Assembly (NCBI RefSeq): GCF_024267675.1 | Contig: NZ_JALDYX010000017.1 | Location: 36,259 to 100,258 of the forward strand | Length of the DNA stretch: 64,000 nt | Direction: 5' to 3' | Source of the DNA: Marinobacterium sedimentorum | Lineage (GTDB): Bacteria > Pseudomonadota > Gammaproteobacteria > Pseudomonadales > Balneatricaceae | Made by a program: the position numbers and the translations under genes | The notes under the pieces: generated by a model | What the model was told of the DNA's origin: nothing | Database searches by the model: none | Seen by the model: the letters and a program-made list of their open reading frames with translations, nothing else | Shown: piece after piece, positions 7,931 to 16,583 of the stretch | How the letters are laid out: every line of letters begins with the position of its first letter | Position numbering within the stretch: position 1 is the first letter of the stretch

Positions 7931-9415
7931 CTAGAGCATAAAACCCAGCGCCAGGAATCCGATGGCCGAAACCACACCGCCGAGCATCGCATAGGGCAGC
8001 TGGGTAATGGCGTGACTCATGGGGCTGATACCACAGGCCTTGGCCGAGAGTACCGTGGAGTCGCCGTAAAAGCAGGCATGGGAACCGAAGGCGGACGCCG
8101 AGATCATGGCGCCCACCACCAGCGGAATATCGGCGTTAACGGCCAGCGCCAGCGGCAGGATGATCGGCATGCCCACCACGAAAATGCCCCAGAAGGATGC
8201 CGTGGCAAAAGCCAGCGCCGCCATCACCACGAAGGCCACCATGGGCAGCATTTCCGAGGTCATGAAGGTCGTCGTCGCATTGATCACGTATTCGGTGGTG
8301 CCCAGGGTATCGTTGACTTCCGCCAGCATGAAGCCGCAGAACAGCGTGCCCAGTGGCATGATCATGCCGACAAACCCCTTGAGAATGCCGTCGAACATCT
8401 GCCCGACACTCAGCAGCCGCTGCACGCCGAAGAATGCCAGGGTCACGAAGATCGACGCCATGGCACCGGACATGATGTCGATATCGAAATACCAGGTGAA
8501 GAAAATCAGCGACGCGATGGGCATGAAGAAATTCAGCGTATGGGATTTCTCCACACCGGCGTCCATCTCGACGTTATGCGGGATATCGGCGTCGCTTACC
8601 ACCTGACCGGTGCTTTCTACCCGTTTCTCGGCGTCTTTCATTTTGCCCAGCAGCGGCAGCTTGCCGCTGATGGCCAGCATCACCACCGCCAGGCAGACCC
8701 AGGCATAGAGCATATAGGGAATGGAGCTGATGAACAGGTCAATACCCTGGCCTTCGGCTGCAACATTGTTTTCTTCCAGCAGGCCGGAGAAGAACACCGC
8801 CCAGGTCGAGAATGGCAGAATAATGCACACCGGCGCCGCCGTGGAATCCACCACGTAGGCGAGGAATTCCCGCGAGGTCTTGACCCGGTCCGTGGCCTTG
8901 CGCATCGAGGCGCCGATGGTCAGTGCATTGAGATAGTCATCGATAAAGATCACCAGACCCAGGGCCATGGTCGAGAACAGGGTGCCCTTTTTCGTGTGCA
9001 CCTTGGTGGTCAGCCAGCGGCCGAAGGCTTCGGCGCCGCCCCCCATGGTCACCAGGGCGATCATGCTGCCCATCAGGCCGCAGGCGACAAAGATCCAGGC
9101 CACCGTCTCGTTCATGAAGACATCGAGGAAGGTACTGCCCAGCACCGGAATAAAGTCCGCCACCGAATTGGTCATGATCAGGCCCACCAGCACGCCGATA
9201 AACAGCGATTCGATGGTGCGCTTAGTATAGAGCGCGGTGGCGATCACCACGCCGGTCGGCAGCAGGCTGAGCATGCCGAAGTTGCCATCCGCACCATAGG
9301 TCTGGAAGCAGTAAAGTGCAAAGGCGATCACCGCCAGTGCGATGGCACCAACGGCAATGGGCTGACTCGTTCGCGCTGTGTTCAGGTTCATAGCCGCGTC
9401 AGTTGAAGTCGTCAT
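7931..9415 (-). CDS. NhaC-family Na+/H+ antiporter-type transporter
   Basis: This 494-residue integral membrane protein has eleven or more hydrophobic segments and the NhaC/ArsB-superfamily motifs FIDDYLNALTIGASMRKATD and AAPVCIILPFSTWAVFFSGLL in the first half, and GSHACFYGDSTVLSAKACGI near the C-terminus. NhaC-family members exchange Na+ and H+, but several members tied to catabolic operons carry organic ions. Here the gene lies next to agmatine deiminase and a polyamine-type aminotransferase on the same strand. A role in agmatine, putrescine or another cationic substrate's uptake is therefore plausible but inferred. It starts at 9415 and has a 122-bp gap from the agmatine deiminase stop. 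Confidence 0.82.
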   Translation of the reverse strand: MTTSTDAAMNLNTARTSQPIAVGAIALAVIAFALYCFQTYGADGNFGMLSLLPTGVVIATALYTKRTIESLFIGVLVGLIMTNSVADFIPVLGSTFLDVFMNETVAWIFVACGLMGSMIALVTMGGGAEAFGRWLTTKVHTKKGTLFSTMALGLVIFIDDYLNALTIGASMRKATDRVKTSREFLAYVVDSTAAPVCIILPFSTWAVFFSGLLEENNVAAEGQGIDLFISSIPYMLYAWVCLAVVMLAISGKLPLLGKMKDAEKRVESTGQVVSDADIPHNVEMDAGVEKSHTLNFFMPIASLIFFTWYFDIDIMSGAMASIFVTLAFFGVQRLLSVGQMFDGILKGFVGMIMPLGTLFCGFMLAEVNDTLGTTEYVINATTTFMTSEMLPMVAFVVMAALAFATASFWGIFVVGMPIILPLALAVNADIPLVVGAMISASAFGSHACFYGDSTVLSAKACGISPMSHAITQLPYAMLGGVVSAIGFLALGFML

Positions 9416-9537
9416 CTGTGTCCCTCGTTATAGTTGTTTTTCGCCGCAACGGGAACGCGACACCAGACCCCGCTCACATCAGGGGCCTGCCGTCGACTTA
9501 TTGCAACGATGATTTAGAGTGTGACTGCTACCCCGGA

Positions 9538-10635
9538 TCAGGCCCTGGGCTGCTGCTGGGTAATGCAGTGAATATTGCCGCCGCCCAGCAGAATTTCCCG
9601 CGCGTCGACGCCAATGATCTCGCGCTCGGGGAAAAGCCCCTGCAGGATTTCACGGGCCTGGCCATCCAGGGCCTTGTCCAGCAGCGGAAACACCACCACT
9701 GAATTGCCGATATAGAAATTGATATAGGAGCCGGCCATGCGCTCGCCTTCGCTGCGCGGATGACTGCCTTCGCACAGGTCAACGCCCACGGCTTCGTCGG
9801 CACTCATGTACAGGGGCCCCGGCTGGGGCAGCTTGTGCACTTGGAGCCTGCGACCCTTGGCATCGGTGGCCTGGTTCAGCACCTCCAGGGCGGCGCGGGA
9901 AATCTCATACTGCGGATCGGCCGGATCATCGCACCAGTGCAGTGCCACCACGCCTGGCCGGACGAAGCAGGCGATATTGTCGACATGCCCGTTGGTCTCG
10001 TCGTTGAAGGTGCCCCGATCCAGCCAGATCACCTTGGATACATTGAGATAGTCGCCCAGCTGCGCCTCGATCTGTTCACGGCTGAGGTGCGGATTGCGGT
10101 TCGCATTGAGCAGACATTCTTCGGTGGTCAGCAGGGTGCCCTCGCCATCCACATGGATGGCGCCGCCTTCCAGCACAAAGGGTGCCCGAAAGCGCCGGTC
10201 GCCATTGATTTCACACAGCTTGCGGGCGACGCGATCATCCTTGTCCCAGGGGAAATACAGGCCGCCATTCAGGCCGCCCCAGGCATTGAACTGCCAGTCG
10301 ATACCGGCCCGCTCGCCCGCATCGTTAATCACGAAGCTCGGCCCCATGTCCCGCATCCAGGCATCGTTGGAGCTGATCTCGACCACACGTATGTGCGGCG
10401 CCAGCATGGCACGGGCATTTTCGTACTGGCCATCGTTTACCGCCACAAACACCGTTTCGCTGCGCGAAATGGCGTCGGCCACTGCGGCAAAAGCCCGCTG
10501 GGCCGGCTTGGCGCCCAGACGCCAGACATCACCGCGCTGGGGCCAGAGCATCCAGCAGGCATCATGGGGTTCAAACTCGCCCGGCATCCGGAAACCCAGT
10601 GCTTTGGGGCTGAGGTTATCGTTCGTGTCACTCAT
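9538..10635 (-). CDS. aguA: Agmatine deiminase
   Basis: The 365-residue enzyme hydrolyses agmatine to N-carbamoylputrescine and ammonia. It has the family's pentein-fold landmarks: [19 protein letters not shown] near the N-terminus, [46 protein letters not shown], the [13 protein letters not shown] loop and the catalytic cysteine C357 in [11 protein letters not shown]. The start at 10635 (MSDTNDN) gives the standard length; the open frame upstream is not protein-like. It lies 80 bp after the aminotransferase gene on the same strand, so the pair probably forms one operon. Confidence 0.95.
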   Translation of the reverse strand: MSDTNDNLSPKALGFRMPGEFEPHDACWMLWPQRGDVWRLGAKPAQRAFAAVADAISRSETVFVAVNDGQYENARAMLAPHIRVVEISSNDAWMRDMGPSFVINDAGERAGIDWQFNAWGGLNGGLYFPWDKDDRVARKLCEINGDRRFRAPFVLEGGAIHVDGEGTLLTTEECLLNANRNPHLSREQIEAQLGDYLNVSKVIWLDRGTFNDETNGHVDNIACFVRPGVVALHWCDDPADPQYEISRAALEVLNQATDAKGRRLQVHKLPQPGPLYMSADEAVGVDLCEGSHPRSEGERMAGSYINFYIGNSVVVFPLLDKALDGQAREILQGLFPEREIIGVDAREILLGGGNIHCITQQQPRA

Positions 10636-10715
10636 CGCAGGCAACCTGTTTTCTTTGACTATAGATGCTCTAGAGGCCGGGCGAACACGCGCCCACCCGG
10701 CAAAGGACCAGGCTC

Positions 10716-12107
10716 TCACGCCTGATAATGGCCGTCTTCGATCAGGGACTCGACGGTGGCCAGAATGCTCTGACGCAAAATGCCCACCACCAGGTCCACT
10801 GTCTCGCGGCTCCAGATCAGCGGCGGTGACAGCACGTTCAGATGTGCGATGGGCCTTACGATCAGGCCGCGCTTCTGGCATTGCTCGGCGATGCGCTTGC
10901 CGACATTGGCTTCCATGGGCAACAGTGCCTTGGTCGCCTTGTCGGCCACGCTTTCGATGCACATCATGAAATGACTGCCACGCACATCACCGACGATGGG
11001 CAGGTCCAGCAGTGTCTTCAGCTGCTGCTCGAGGTAAGGGCCGACATCGCGCACATTGCCACAGATGTTTTCGCGCTCCATGATCTCGATGTTCTTCAGC
11101 GCGGCGGCGCAGGCCACCGGGTGCCCGGAATAGGTAAAACCGGTGCTGAACACGGCGCCTTCACGCTGCGGCTTGCTGATCACGGCGTAGATTTCATCGC
11201 TCAGCAGGGTTGCACCCAGCGGAATATAGCCCGAGGTCAGGCCCTTGGCGCAGTTGATGATATCCGGCTGAATGCCAAACACCGCTTCAGAAGCGAAGAA
11301 ATGCCCCAGGCGCCCAAAGGCCGTCACTACCTCATCGGCGATATAGAGCATGCCGTGCTTCTTGCAGACGTCATACATGCGCCCGTGATACCCCTCTGGC
11401 GCCACCAGCACGCCACCGGCACCCATGATCGGCTCGGCGATAAAGGCCGCAACCTTGTCGGCACCGCCGAGCTGACGGATGCTGCTCTCGAAATCCTCGA
11501 CCAGATAATCGCAGTACTGGGCTTCTGTCATGCCGTCGGGGCGGCGATAGCAGTTGGCCTCGGCCACGTGGTGGACGAACTGGTCGGCGGTATCAAAGCC
11601 CCAGTTATTGCTTTCGATACCGGTCAGGGTCGAGGACACATAGGTGGTACCGTGGTAGCCGTTTTTACGCGAGATAATGATTTTCTTATCGTGCTGACCC
11701 AGCTGGTTGAAATAGTAATGCACGATACGGATGGTTGTATCATTGGCCACCGAACCGCCACAGCTGTAAAACACATGATTCAGATTCGACGGCGCCAGTT
11801 CGGCCAGTTTGGCGGACAATTCAATCGCCGGCACGTTGGAGAGATTATTAAACGGCGAATAATAGGCCATGCGCTCGGCCTGCTCGGCCATGACCTGGCC
11901 CATTTCCCGGCGGCCATGGCCAATATTGACGCACCAGAGCCCGGCGATACCGTCGAGGTATTTATTACCCTTGCCATCGAAAACATATTCGCCGCGGCTT
12001 TCGGTAATAATATCGCAGCCTTCTTTTTCGAAAACCGAGAAATCAGTAAAGGGATGGATAAAGTGCGCCTTATCCTGTTCCCACAATTTGTTAATATCAT
12101 GTGCCAT
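10716..12107 (-). CDS. Class III PLP aminotransferase, putrescine/omega-amino acid:pyruvate type
   Basis: This 463-residue protein is a fold-type I, class III aminotransferase. It shows [47 protein letters not shown] at the start, [48 protein letters not shown] and the PLP-lysine region [16 protein letters not shown]. It resembles SpuC-like putrescine:pyruvate and omega-amino acid:pyruvate enzymes. Its neighbours fit a route in which putrescine is converted to 4-aminobutanal, which the aldehyde dehydrogenase at 13.1-14.6 kb would oxidise. The family usually has GSEAND in the region where this protein has GSVAND. The gene diverges from the LuxR-type regulator gene. Confidence 0.87.
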   Translation of the reverse strand: MAHDINKLWEQDKAHFIHPFTDFSVFEKEGCDIITESRGEYVFDGKGNKYLDGIAGLWCVNIGHGRREMGQVMAEQAERMAYYSPFNNLSNVPAIELSAKLAELAPSNLNHVFYSCGGSVANDTTIRIVHYYFNQLGQHDKKIIISRKNGYHGTTYVSSTLTGIESNNWGFDTADQFVHHVAEANCYRRPDGMTEAQYCDYLVEDFESSIRQLGGADKVAAFIAEPIMGAGGVLVAPEGYHGRMYDVCKKHGMLYIADEVVTAFGRLGHFFASEAVFGIQPDIINCAKGLTSGYIPLGATLLSDEIYAVISKPQREGAVFSTGFTYSGHPVACAAALKNIEIMERENICGNVRDVGPYLEQQLKTLLDLPIVGDVRGSHFMMCIESVADKATKALLPMEANVGKRIAEQCQKRGLIVRPIAHLNVLSPPLIWSRETVDLVVGILRQSILATVESLIEDGHYQA

Positions 12108-12201
12108 GCGAATTGCCTCGCGGTGTTCTGCGTTATAAAGTTAACCAACAGACCCTAAGGTACTACCGGAGCAAAAACTCCATCTATACCCCCGAAGAGA
12201 T

Positions 12202-13023
12202 ATGCACAGTGCTATGAATAAAATCGGCCTTGGTGTTCCACCCTCACAAAGCTGGCACAAAGACCTGGCACGGCTGATTGATCATATTCGCATGCGCAAT
12301 TTCCCTGAGGTGCTGAACGACTGCCTGCAGAGCCTGGTCAGCTTCGACACCCTGCTGATCGCCACCTACAAGCACACCTTCAAGCCCATAGTCGTGCTGA
12401 GCAATCACCCGCAGCGCATGGGCCCTGCGCTGAATCGCTACGTCGATCAGCTCTACCTGCTGGATCCGCTTTTCAACGCCATGCAGCAGGGTCTGGCGGG
12501 GGGTGTCTACCGGTTGCGGGAAATCGCGCCGGACTGCTTCGAGAGCAGCGAGTACTACCGCAGCTGCTATCACGAGTTCGATCTGGTGGATGAAATTATT
12601 CTGGTGATACCACTGGAAAACGACGTCAGTTTTACGCTGTCGCTGGGGCGAAAATCGAGCCTGGGCTCCATTACCCGGGCCGAACGCAACACCCTGAGCC
12701 AGATTTTTCCGGTCATAAGCGCACTGGTACACCAGTTCTGGCTGGCCCAGTCATCGGACTATGTGCACAACGAGGAGTCCCGCGATGCCATGGAATACGC
12801 CCTCTCGACCTTCGGCAGCGGTGTGCTGACCAAGCGCGAGCAGGAGATCACCGGCCTGATACTCAAGGGCCACTCATCCAAGGCCATCGCCGATCTGCTG
12901 GATATCAGTGCCGGCACCGTGAAGGTACACCGCAAGAACATCCACGCGCGTCTGAACACCTCAACTCAGTCAGAATTATTCTCGATGTTCCTCGGCCACC
13001 TCACGAGCCTGGCGGGAAGCTGA
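12202..13023 (+). CDS. LuxR-family transcriptional regulator
   Basis: The protein has 273 residues. The C-terminal 65 form a clear LuxR/FixJ helix-turn-helix: LTKREQEITGLILKGHSSKAIADLLDISAGTVKVHRKNIHARL. The N-terminal 190 residues are not a response-regulator receiver domain and look like an unassigned sensory region. The gene is divergent from the aminotransferase gene and sits within the agmatine/putrescine block, so it is a good candidate for the local regulator. ATG 12202 is used; a second in-frame ATG at 12214 is possible. A TATACCCCC half-site at 12185-12193 lies just upstream of the start. Confidence 0.85.
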   Translation: MHSAMNKIGLGVPPSQSWHKDLARLIDHIRMRNFPEVLNDCLQSLVSFDTLLIATYKHTFKPIVVLSNHPQRMGPALNRYVDQLYLLDPLFNAMQQGLAGGVYRLREIAPDCFESSEYYRSCYHEFDLVDEIILVIPLENDVSFTLSLGRKSSLGSITRAERNTLSQIFPVISALVHQFWLAQSSDYVHNEESRDAMEYALSTFGSGVLTKREQEITGLILKGHSSKAIADLLDISAGTVKVHRKNIHARLNTSTQSELFSMFLGHLTSLAGS

Positions 13024-13066
13024 CTGGATATATACGAAAATGGCAGGAAAAGGCTGGAATGCAAAT

Positions 13067-13095
13067 AGGGCGCTGCCTTGAGGTAGCGCCCTTTT
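13067..13095. terminator. Rho-independent terminator between convergent luxR-type and puuC-type genes
   Basis: AGGGCGCT and AGCGCCCT form a perfect stem with inner pairing of GC and GT around a CTTGAG loop, followed by five T on the plus strand. It lies 43 bp after the regulator stop and just before the end of the convergent aldehyde dehydrogenase gene. Confidence 0.8.
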
Positions 13096-13118
13096 TCGAT
13101 CCCGGCAAAAGGCTCTGC

Positions 13119-14612
13119 TTACAGACGAATCCAGATGGTTTTGAGCTCGGTGTATTTTTCCAGCGCATGCAGCGACTTGTCGCGACCATTGCCCGAGCCC
13201 TTGACGCCACCAAAGGCCACGCTCTGGTCGCCATCGCCCCAGCCATTGACCCACACCATGCCGCTTTGAATCCGCCTGCTGACGCGATGGGCGCGCTTCA
13301 GATTCGAGGTCCAGACGCAGGCACCCAATCCATAAACACTGTCGTTGGCCAGGCGCACGGCATCGTCCTCGGTGTCAAATTCGCACAGCGCCAGCACAGG
13401 GCCGAAGATCTCCTCGCGAACAAAGGTCATGCCATTGTGGGCATCGCTGATCAGCGTGGGCTGGGCATAAAAGCCCTCACCGGCGCGATGCTCGCGTACG
13501 CCCCCCAGCACCAGAGTGCCGCCCTCCTCCAGACCCGAGGCAATATAACGGTTGACGTTTTCAAGCTGGGCGGCATCCACCAGCGGTCCCATGGTGGTTG
13601 CAGGGTCCAGCGGGTCACCCGGCCGGTAGGTCTTGGCCGCCTCCTGCAGTGCCGCCAGAAAGGCGTCCTTGATGCCCTTCTGCACATAGAGCCTCGAGGC
13701 TGCGATGCAGACTTCGCCCTGGTTGGAATAGATCGCCGCCGCCGCATTGGCCGCCACTTCGCCAATGTCCTCGCAGTCGTCAAAAATGATATTCGGCGAC
13801 TTGCCGCCGGCCTCAAGCCAGACACGCTTGAGGTTGGACTGCCCGGCATACTCCATCAGCATGCCGGCCACCCGGGTGGAACCGGTGAACACCAGCACAT
13901 CCACATCCATGTGCAGCGCCAGCGCCTTGCCGGCGGTATGGCCATAGCCCGGCAGTACGTTGAGCACGCCATCGGGCAGGCCCGCTTCCTTGGCCAGCTG
14001 AGCCAGGCGCAGTACGCTCAGGGGTGACTTTTCCGACGGTTTGAGAACCACCGAATTGCCCGCCGCCAGTGCCGGCGCCAGCTTCCAGGTCGCCATCATC
14101 AACGGATAGTTCCAGGGTACGATGGCGCCGACGACTCCGATGGGCTCGCGGCTCATCAGCGCCAGGGCATCATTGCCGGTGGGCGCAATTTCACCGTAGA
14201 TCTTGTCCACAGCTTCTGCGGTCCAGCGCCAGCAACCGATGCTGGAGGGCAGATCCAGACCGGTGGATTCACGTATCGACTTGCCCATATCCAGCGTATC
14301 GAGCAACGCCATTTCATCCTGATGCTGCTCGATCAGATCAGCCAGCCGTAACAGCACCTGCTTGCGCTGCTCGGGCGAGCGTTCGGACCAATCGCCGCTG
14401 GCAAAGGCGGCACGGGCACTGCGCACAGCGACATCGACATCGGCGGTGTCGCAGGCGGCGATCTCGGCCAGGGTCTGCTCAGTGGCAGGATTAATAGTCG
14501 CGAAAGTCTCGCCGCTGATGGCCGGGACAAAACGTCCATCAATCCAGGCCTGATTGCAGAACGCGAGATCCGCGGCCTGCGCCTTCCAGTCGTCATAGCT
14601 CTTGTTCGCCAT
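13119..14612 (-). CDS. puuC: PuuC-type aldehyde dehydrogenase
   Basis: The protein has 497 residues and is an NAD(P)-dependent aldehyde dehydrogenase closest in layout to PuuC, which oxidises gamma-glutamyl-gamma-aminobutyraldehyde and also other aminoaldehydes. The start MANKSYDDWKAQAADL is PuuC-like. The catalytic cysteine is C302 in NQGEVCIAAS, the glutamate block is LEAGGKSPN, and the nucleotide loop reads FTGSTRVAGMLMEYAG. No glutamylputrescine synthetase gene is present here, so in this block it more likely oxidises free 4-aminobutanal made by the aminotransferase. Two CCC/GGG palindromes lie in its upstream region. Confidence 0.88.
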   Translation of the reverse strand: MANKSYDDWKAQAADLAFCNQAWIDGRFVPAISGETFATINPATEQTLAEIAACDTADVDVAVRSARAAFASGDWSERSPEQRKQVLLRLADLIEQHQDEMALLDTLDMGKSIRESTGLDLPSSIGCWRWTAEAVDKIYGEIAPTGNDALALMSREPIGVVGAIVPWNYPLMMATWKLAPALAAGNSVVLKPSEKSPLSVLRLAQLAKEAGLPDGVLNVLPGYGHTAGKALALHMDVDVLVFTGSTRVAGMLMEYAGQSNLKRVWLEAGGKSPNIIFDDCEDIGEVAANAAAAIYSNQGEVCIAASRLYVQKGIKDAFLAALQEAAKTYRPGDPLDPATTMGPLVDAAQLENVNRYIASGLEEGGTLVLGGVREHRAGEGFYAQPTLISDAHNGMTFVREEIFGPVLALCEFDTEDDAVRLANDSVYGLGACVWTSNLKRAHRVSRRIQSGMVWVNGWGDGDQSVAFGGVKGSGNGRDKSLHALEKYTELKTIWIRL

Positions 14613-14678
14613 AGTCTTACCCGCTGCTGTTCTGGCTAGTGTTGCGTCCAGTCTACGCGGGACACCGCCGCGGCTGAA

Positions 14679-14696
14679 TATCCCATGGGGGGTATA
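14679..14696. promoter_or_regulatory. CCC/GGG palindrome, site 1
   Basis: TATCCCATGGGGGGTATA is an imperfect inverted repeat 67 bp upstream of the puuC-type start. It resembles sites 2 and 3 in the same gap and may be an operator for the nearby LuxR-type regulator. The link to that regulator is inference. Confidence 0.5.
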
Positions 14697-14747
14697 TACC
14701 GCCGCACTGGCCCCAGATCTGGAGCACCCTGCAGAACCGAAGCCAGC

Positions 14748-14763
14748 TACCCCCACAGGGGTA
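14748..14763. promoter_or_regulatory. CCC/GGG palindrome, site 2
   Basis: TACCCCCACAGGGGTA is a perfect inverted repeat with six-base arms (TACCCC/GGGGTA) and a four-base spacer. It is the best-formed member of the set and lies about 135 bp upstream of the puuC-type start. Confidence 0.55.
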
Positions 14764-14907
14764 TGGAGTCCGTCGTGCAAGACGCCGATACTGTAGCCAC
14801 ATCTGACAACGACGGGGCTCGGCAGGCACTGGCTGCACGCCGGCGATTGGCTCATTTTGTTGTCAGCTGTGCTCATTACCCTGTTTGTAGCATTCCTTGT
14901 AAGCTTC

Positions 14908-14934
14908 TGGCCGCCGCTTGGCGGCCATTTTTTT
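14908..14934 (+). terminator. Orphan rho-independent terminator in the gap
   Basis: TGGCCGCC and GGCGGCCA form a perfect eight-pair stem with a GCTT loop, followed by seven T. It faces rightward, but no plus-strand gene lies upstream before the divergent puuC-type gene. It could end a small RNA starting after about 14650, or act as an attenuator. Confidence 0.7.
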
Positions 14935-15031
14935 ATGCCGCATTTACTCCGACTTAAAAGCTTTTGACTGGTTAACGGGTGATTGAGGAATGAGCAGCGA
15001 TGATTACTTGATGCACATCGGCGATAGCAGC

Positions 15032-15049
15032 TATCCCCCAGTGGGTATA
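15032..15049. promoter_or_regulatory. CCC/GGG palindrome, site 3
   Basis: TATCCCCCAGTGGGTATA lies 100 bp upstream of the M20 hydrolase start and shares its TATCCC and GGTATA ends with site 1. The same regulator could act on both divergent genes. Confidence 0.5.
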
Positions 15050-15148
15050 TCGAGGCTATGGCCTTGTTACTTACATTGCATCATCAGCACTGCGTTTTAA
15101 CAGCACGCATTACGCATTTTTCGGCCACATTCAAGCGGGAGCCAGTCG

Positions 15149-16387
15149 ATGCCCATACACACAATTAATGCCCAGCGACTCTGGGGAAGCCTGATGGAAA
15201 TGGGCGAGATCGGTGCCACCGACGCCGGCGGCTGCTGCCGCCTTGCCCTCACCGAACTCGATCGCCAGGGCCGGGACCTCTTCGTGCGCTGGTGCAAGGA
15301 GGCCGGTTGCGACATTCATGTCGATCGCATCGGCAATATCTATGCACGACGTCCCGGCACCGACCCCGAAGCCCTGCCCATCAGCACCGGCAGTCACCTC
15401 GATACCCAGCCTACCGGTGGCAAGTTCGATGGCATCTACGGCTGTCTGGCCGGGCTTGAGGTCATTCGCGCCCTGAACGATCACAAGATTCAGACCCGCC
15501 GCCCGGTGGAAGTGGTGATCTGGACCAACGAGGAAGGTTCGCGCTTCGCCCCTGCCATGGTGGCGTCGGGTGTCTACAGCGGTAAATTCAGCCTCGATTA
15601 CGCCCTCAACCAGACCGATGCCCAGGGCATTCGCTTAGGGGATGCCCTCAAGTCCATCGGCTACGACGGTGACCTGGAGGTGGGCGCACGCAGGTTCGCC
15701 AAATTCTTTGAACTGCATATCGAACAGGGGCCGGTGCTGGAACGGGAAAATGATCAGATAGGCGTGGTCACAGGTGTGCTCGGCATGCGCTGGTACGATG
15801 TCAGCGTCAAGGGCGTGTCGGCCCACGCCGGCCCCACTCCCATGAGCTATCGCCGTGATGCCCTGGGCGCCAGTGCCCGCATGATCAGTGCGCTGATCGA
15901 TATGGCAGCAGAGCGGGTCGGGGAAGATGGCCGCTGCACCATCGGCGAGCTCAGCATTCCAAAGGCTTCACGCAACGTGATTCCGGGGGACCTTAACTTT
16001 ACCCTGGATCTGCGCAACGCCAGCCTTGCGGGCCTGGAGGCCATGGAACAGCAGGCCCGCAGCCTGATTGACCGCATCGCCACAGACGCTCAGGTGGAAG
16101 TAACACTCGAGTGCATCTGGGACTCGCCCCCCACGGTGTTTGATGCCAACTGCATCGAGGCGGTGGAGCGCGTGGTCGCCGACAGTGGCTGCAGCTACCG
16201 CCGCATGACCAGCGGCGCTGGCCACGATGCCGTCAATATCAGCGCGGTGGCACCCACATCAATGATTTTCGTACCCTCAGTAGGCGGTATCAGCCATAAC
16301 GAGAGCGAATATTCGACCCCTGAGCAGATCGCCAGCGGCGCCCGTATCCTGTACTCGGTAATGAAGAACGAAGCCCAGTGCACCTGA
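15149..16387 (+). CDS. M20-family carbamoyl/amide hydrolase (HyuC/AllC type)
   Basis: This 412-residue zinc hydrolase belongs to the M20 group of N-carbamoyl-L-amino acid hydrolases, beta-ureidopropionases and allantoate amidohydrolases. Metal and catalytic motifs are all present: TGSHLDTQPTGGKFDG, WTNEEGSRFAPAM, ELHIEQGPVLE, the dimer-interface histidine in GVSAHAGPTPM and the C-terminal TSGAGHDAVN. Such enzymes hydrolyse an N-carbamoyl group to free amine, CO2 and ammonia. Agmatine deiminase nearby produces N-carbamoylputrescine, and no nitrilase-type AguB is visible in the window. This enzyme might fill that step, but a role in another carbamoyl compound is equally possible. Confidence 0.85.
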   Translation: MPIHTINAQRLWGSLMEMGEIGATDAGGCCRLALTELDRQGRDLFVRWCKEAGCDIHVDRIGNIYARRPGTDPEALPISTGSHLDTQPTGGKFDGIYGCLAGLEVIRALNDHKIQTRRPVEVVIWTNEEGSRFAPAMVASGVYSGKFSLDYALNQTDAQGIRLGDALKSIGYDGDLEVGARRFAKFFELHIEQGPVLERENDQIGVVTGVLGMRWYDVSVKGVSAHAGPTPMSYRRDALGASARMISALIDMAAERVGEDGRCTIGELSIPKASRNVIPGDLNFTLDLRNASLAGLEAMEQQARSLIDRIATDAQVEVTLECIWDSPPTVFDANCIEAVERVVADSGCSYRRMTSGAGHDAVNISAVAPTSMIFVPSVGGISHNESEYSTPEQIASGARILYSVMKNEAQCT

Positions 16388-16429
16388 TATCGGCGCCCCT
16401 AGTTTAGAGTATTCTTCAACCAGAGTCTG

Positions 16430-16460
16430 AGCCAGAGCCCGAGAGGACTCTGGCTTTTTT
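16430..16460 (+). terminator. Rho-independent terminator after the M20 hydrolase gene
   Basis: AGCCAGAG and CTCTGGCT pair around a ten-base loop, followed by six T. It lies 43 bp past the M20 hydrolase stop and separates it from the TauE/SafE gene. Confidence 0.85.
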
Positions 16461-16583
16461 ACGCATCCAGACCTGTTTTTTGGAAATCATTTCCATTTTT
16501 AACCGGCAACACAATTGCGCTGCCTGGGCGCGGCGGTTAGGCTATCGACCGCCCTGCCTCTGCCGCACAAGGATGCCCAGGTC

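Larger units (their letters stand above)
14613..15148. other. 536-bp divergent intergenic region
   Basis: This gap separates the divergent puuC-type and M20 hydrolase genes. It contains three palindromes with CCC/GGG cores (14679-14696, 14748-14763, 15032-15049) and one plus-strand terminator-like hairpin (14908-14934). No convincing protein-coding frame is present. The terminator in the middle suggests either a short plus-strand transcript or insulation between the two promoters. Confidence 0.5.

Noticed and set aside
8012..9406. A 464-codon open frame antisense to the NhaC-type gene
   Set aside because: It is rich in His, Gln, Arg and Gly with no domain pattern and mirrors the codon structure of the true gene on the other strand.
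10842..12158. A 438-codon open frame antisense to the aminotransferase gene
   Set aside because: The opposite strand encodes a clear class III aminotransferase; this frame is its GC-driven shadow.
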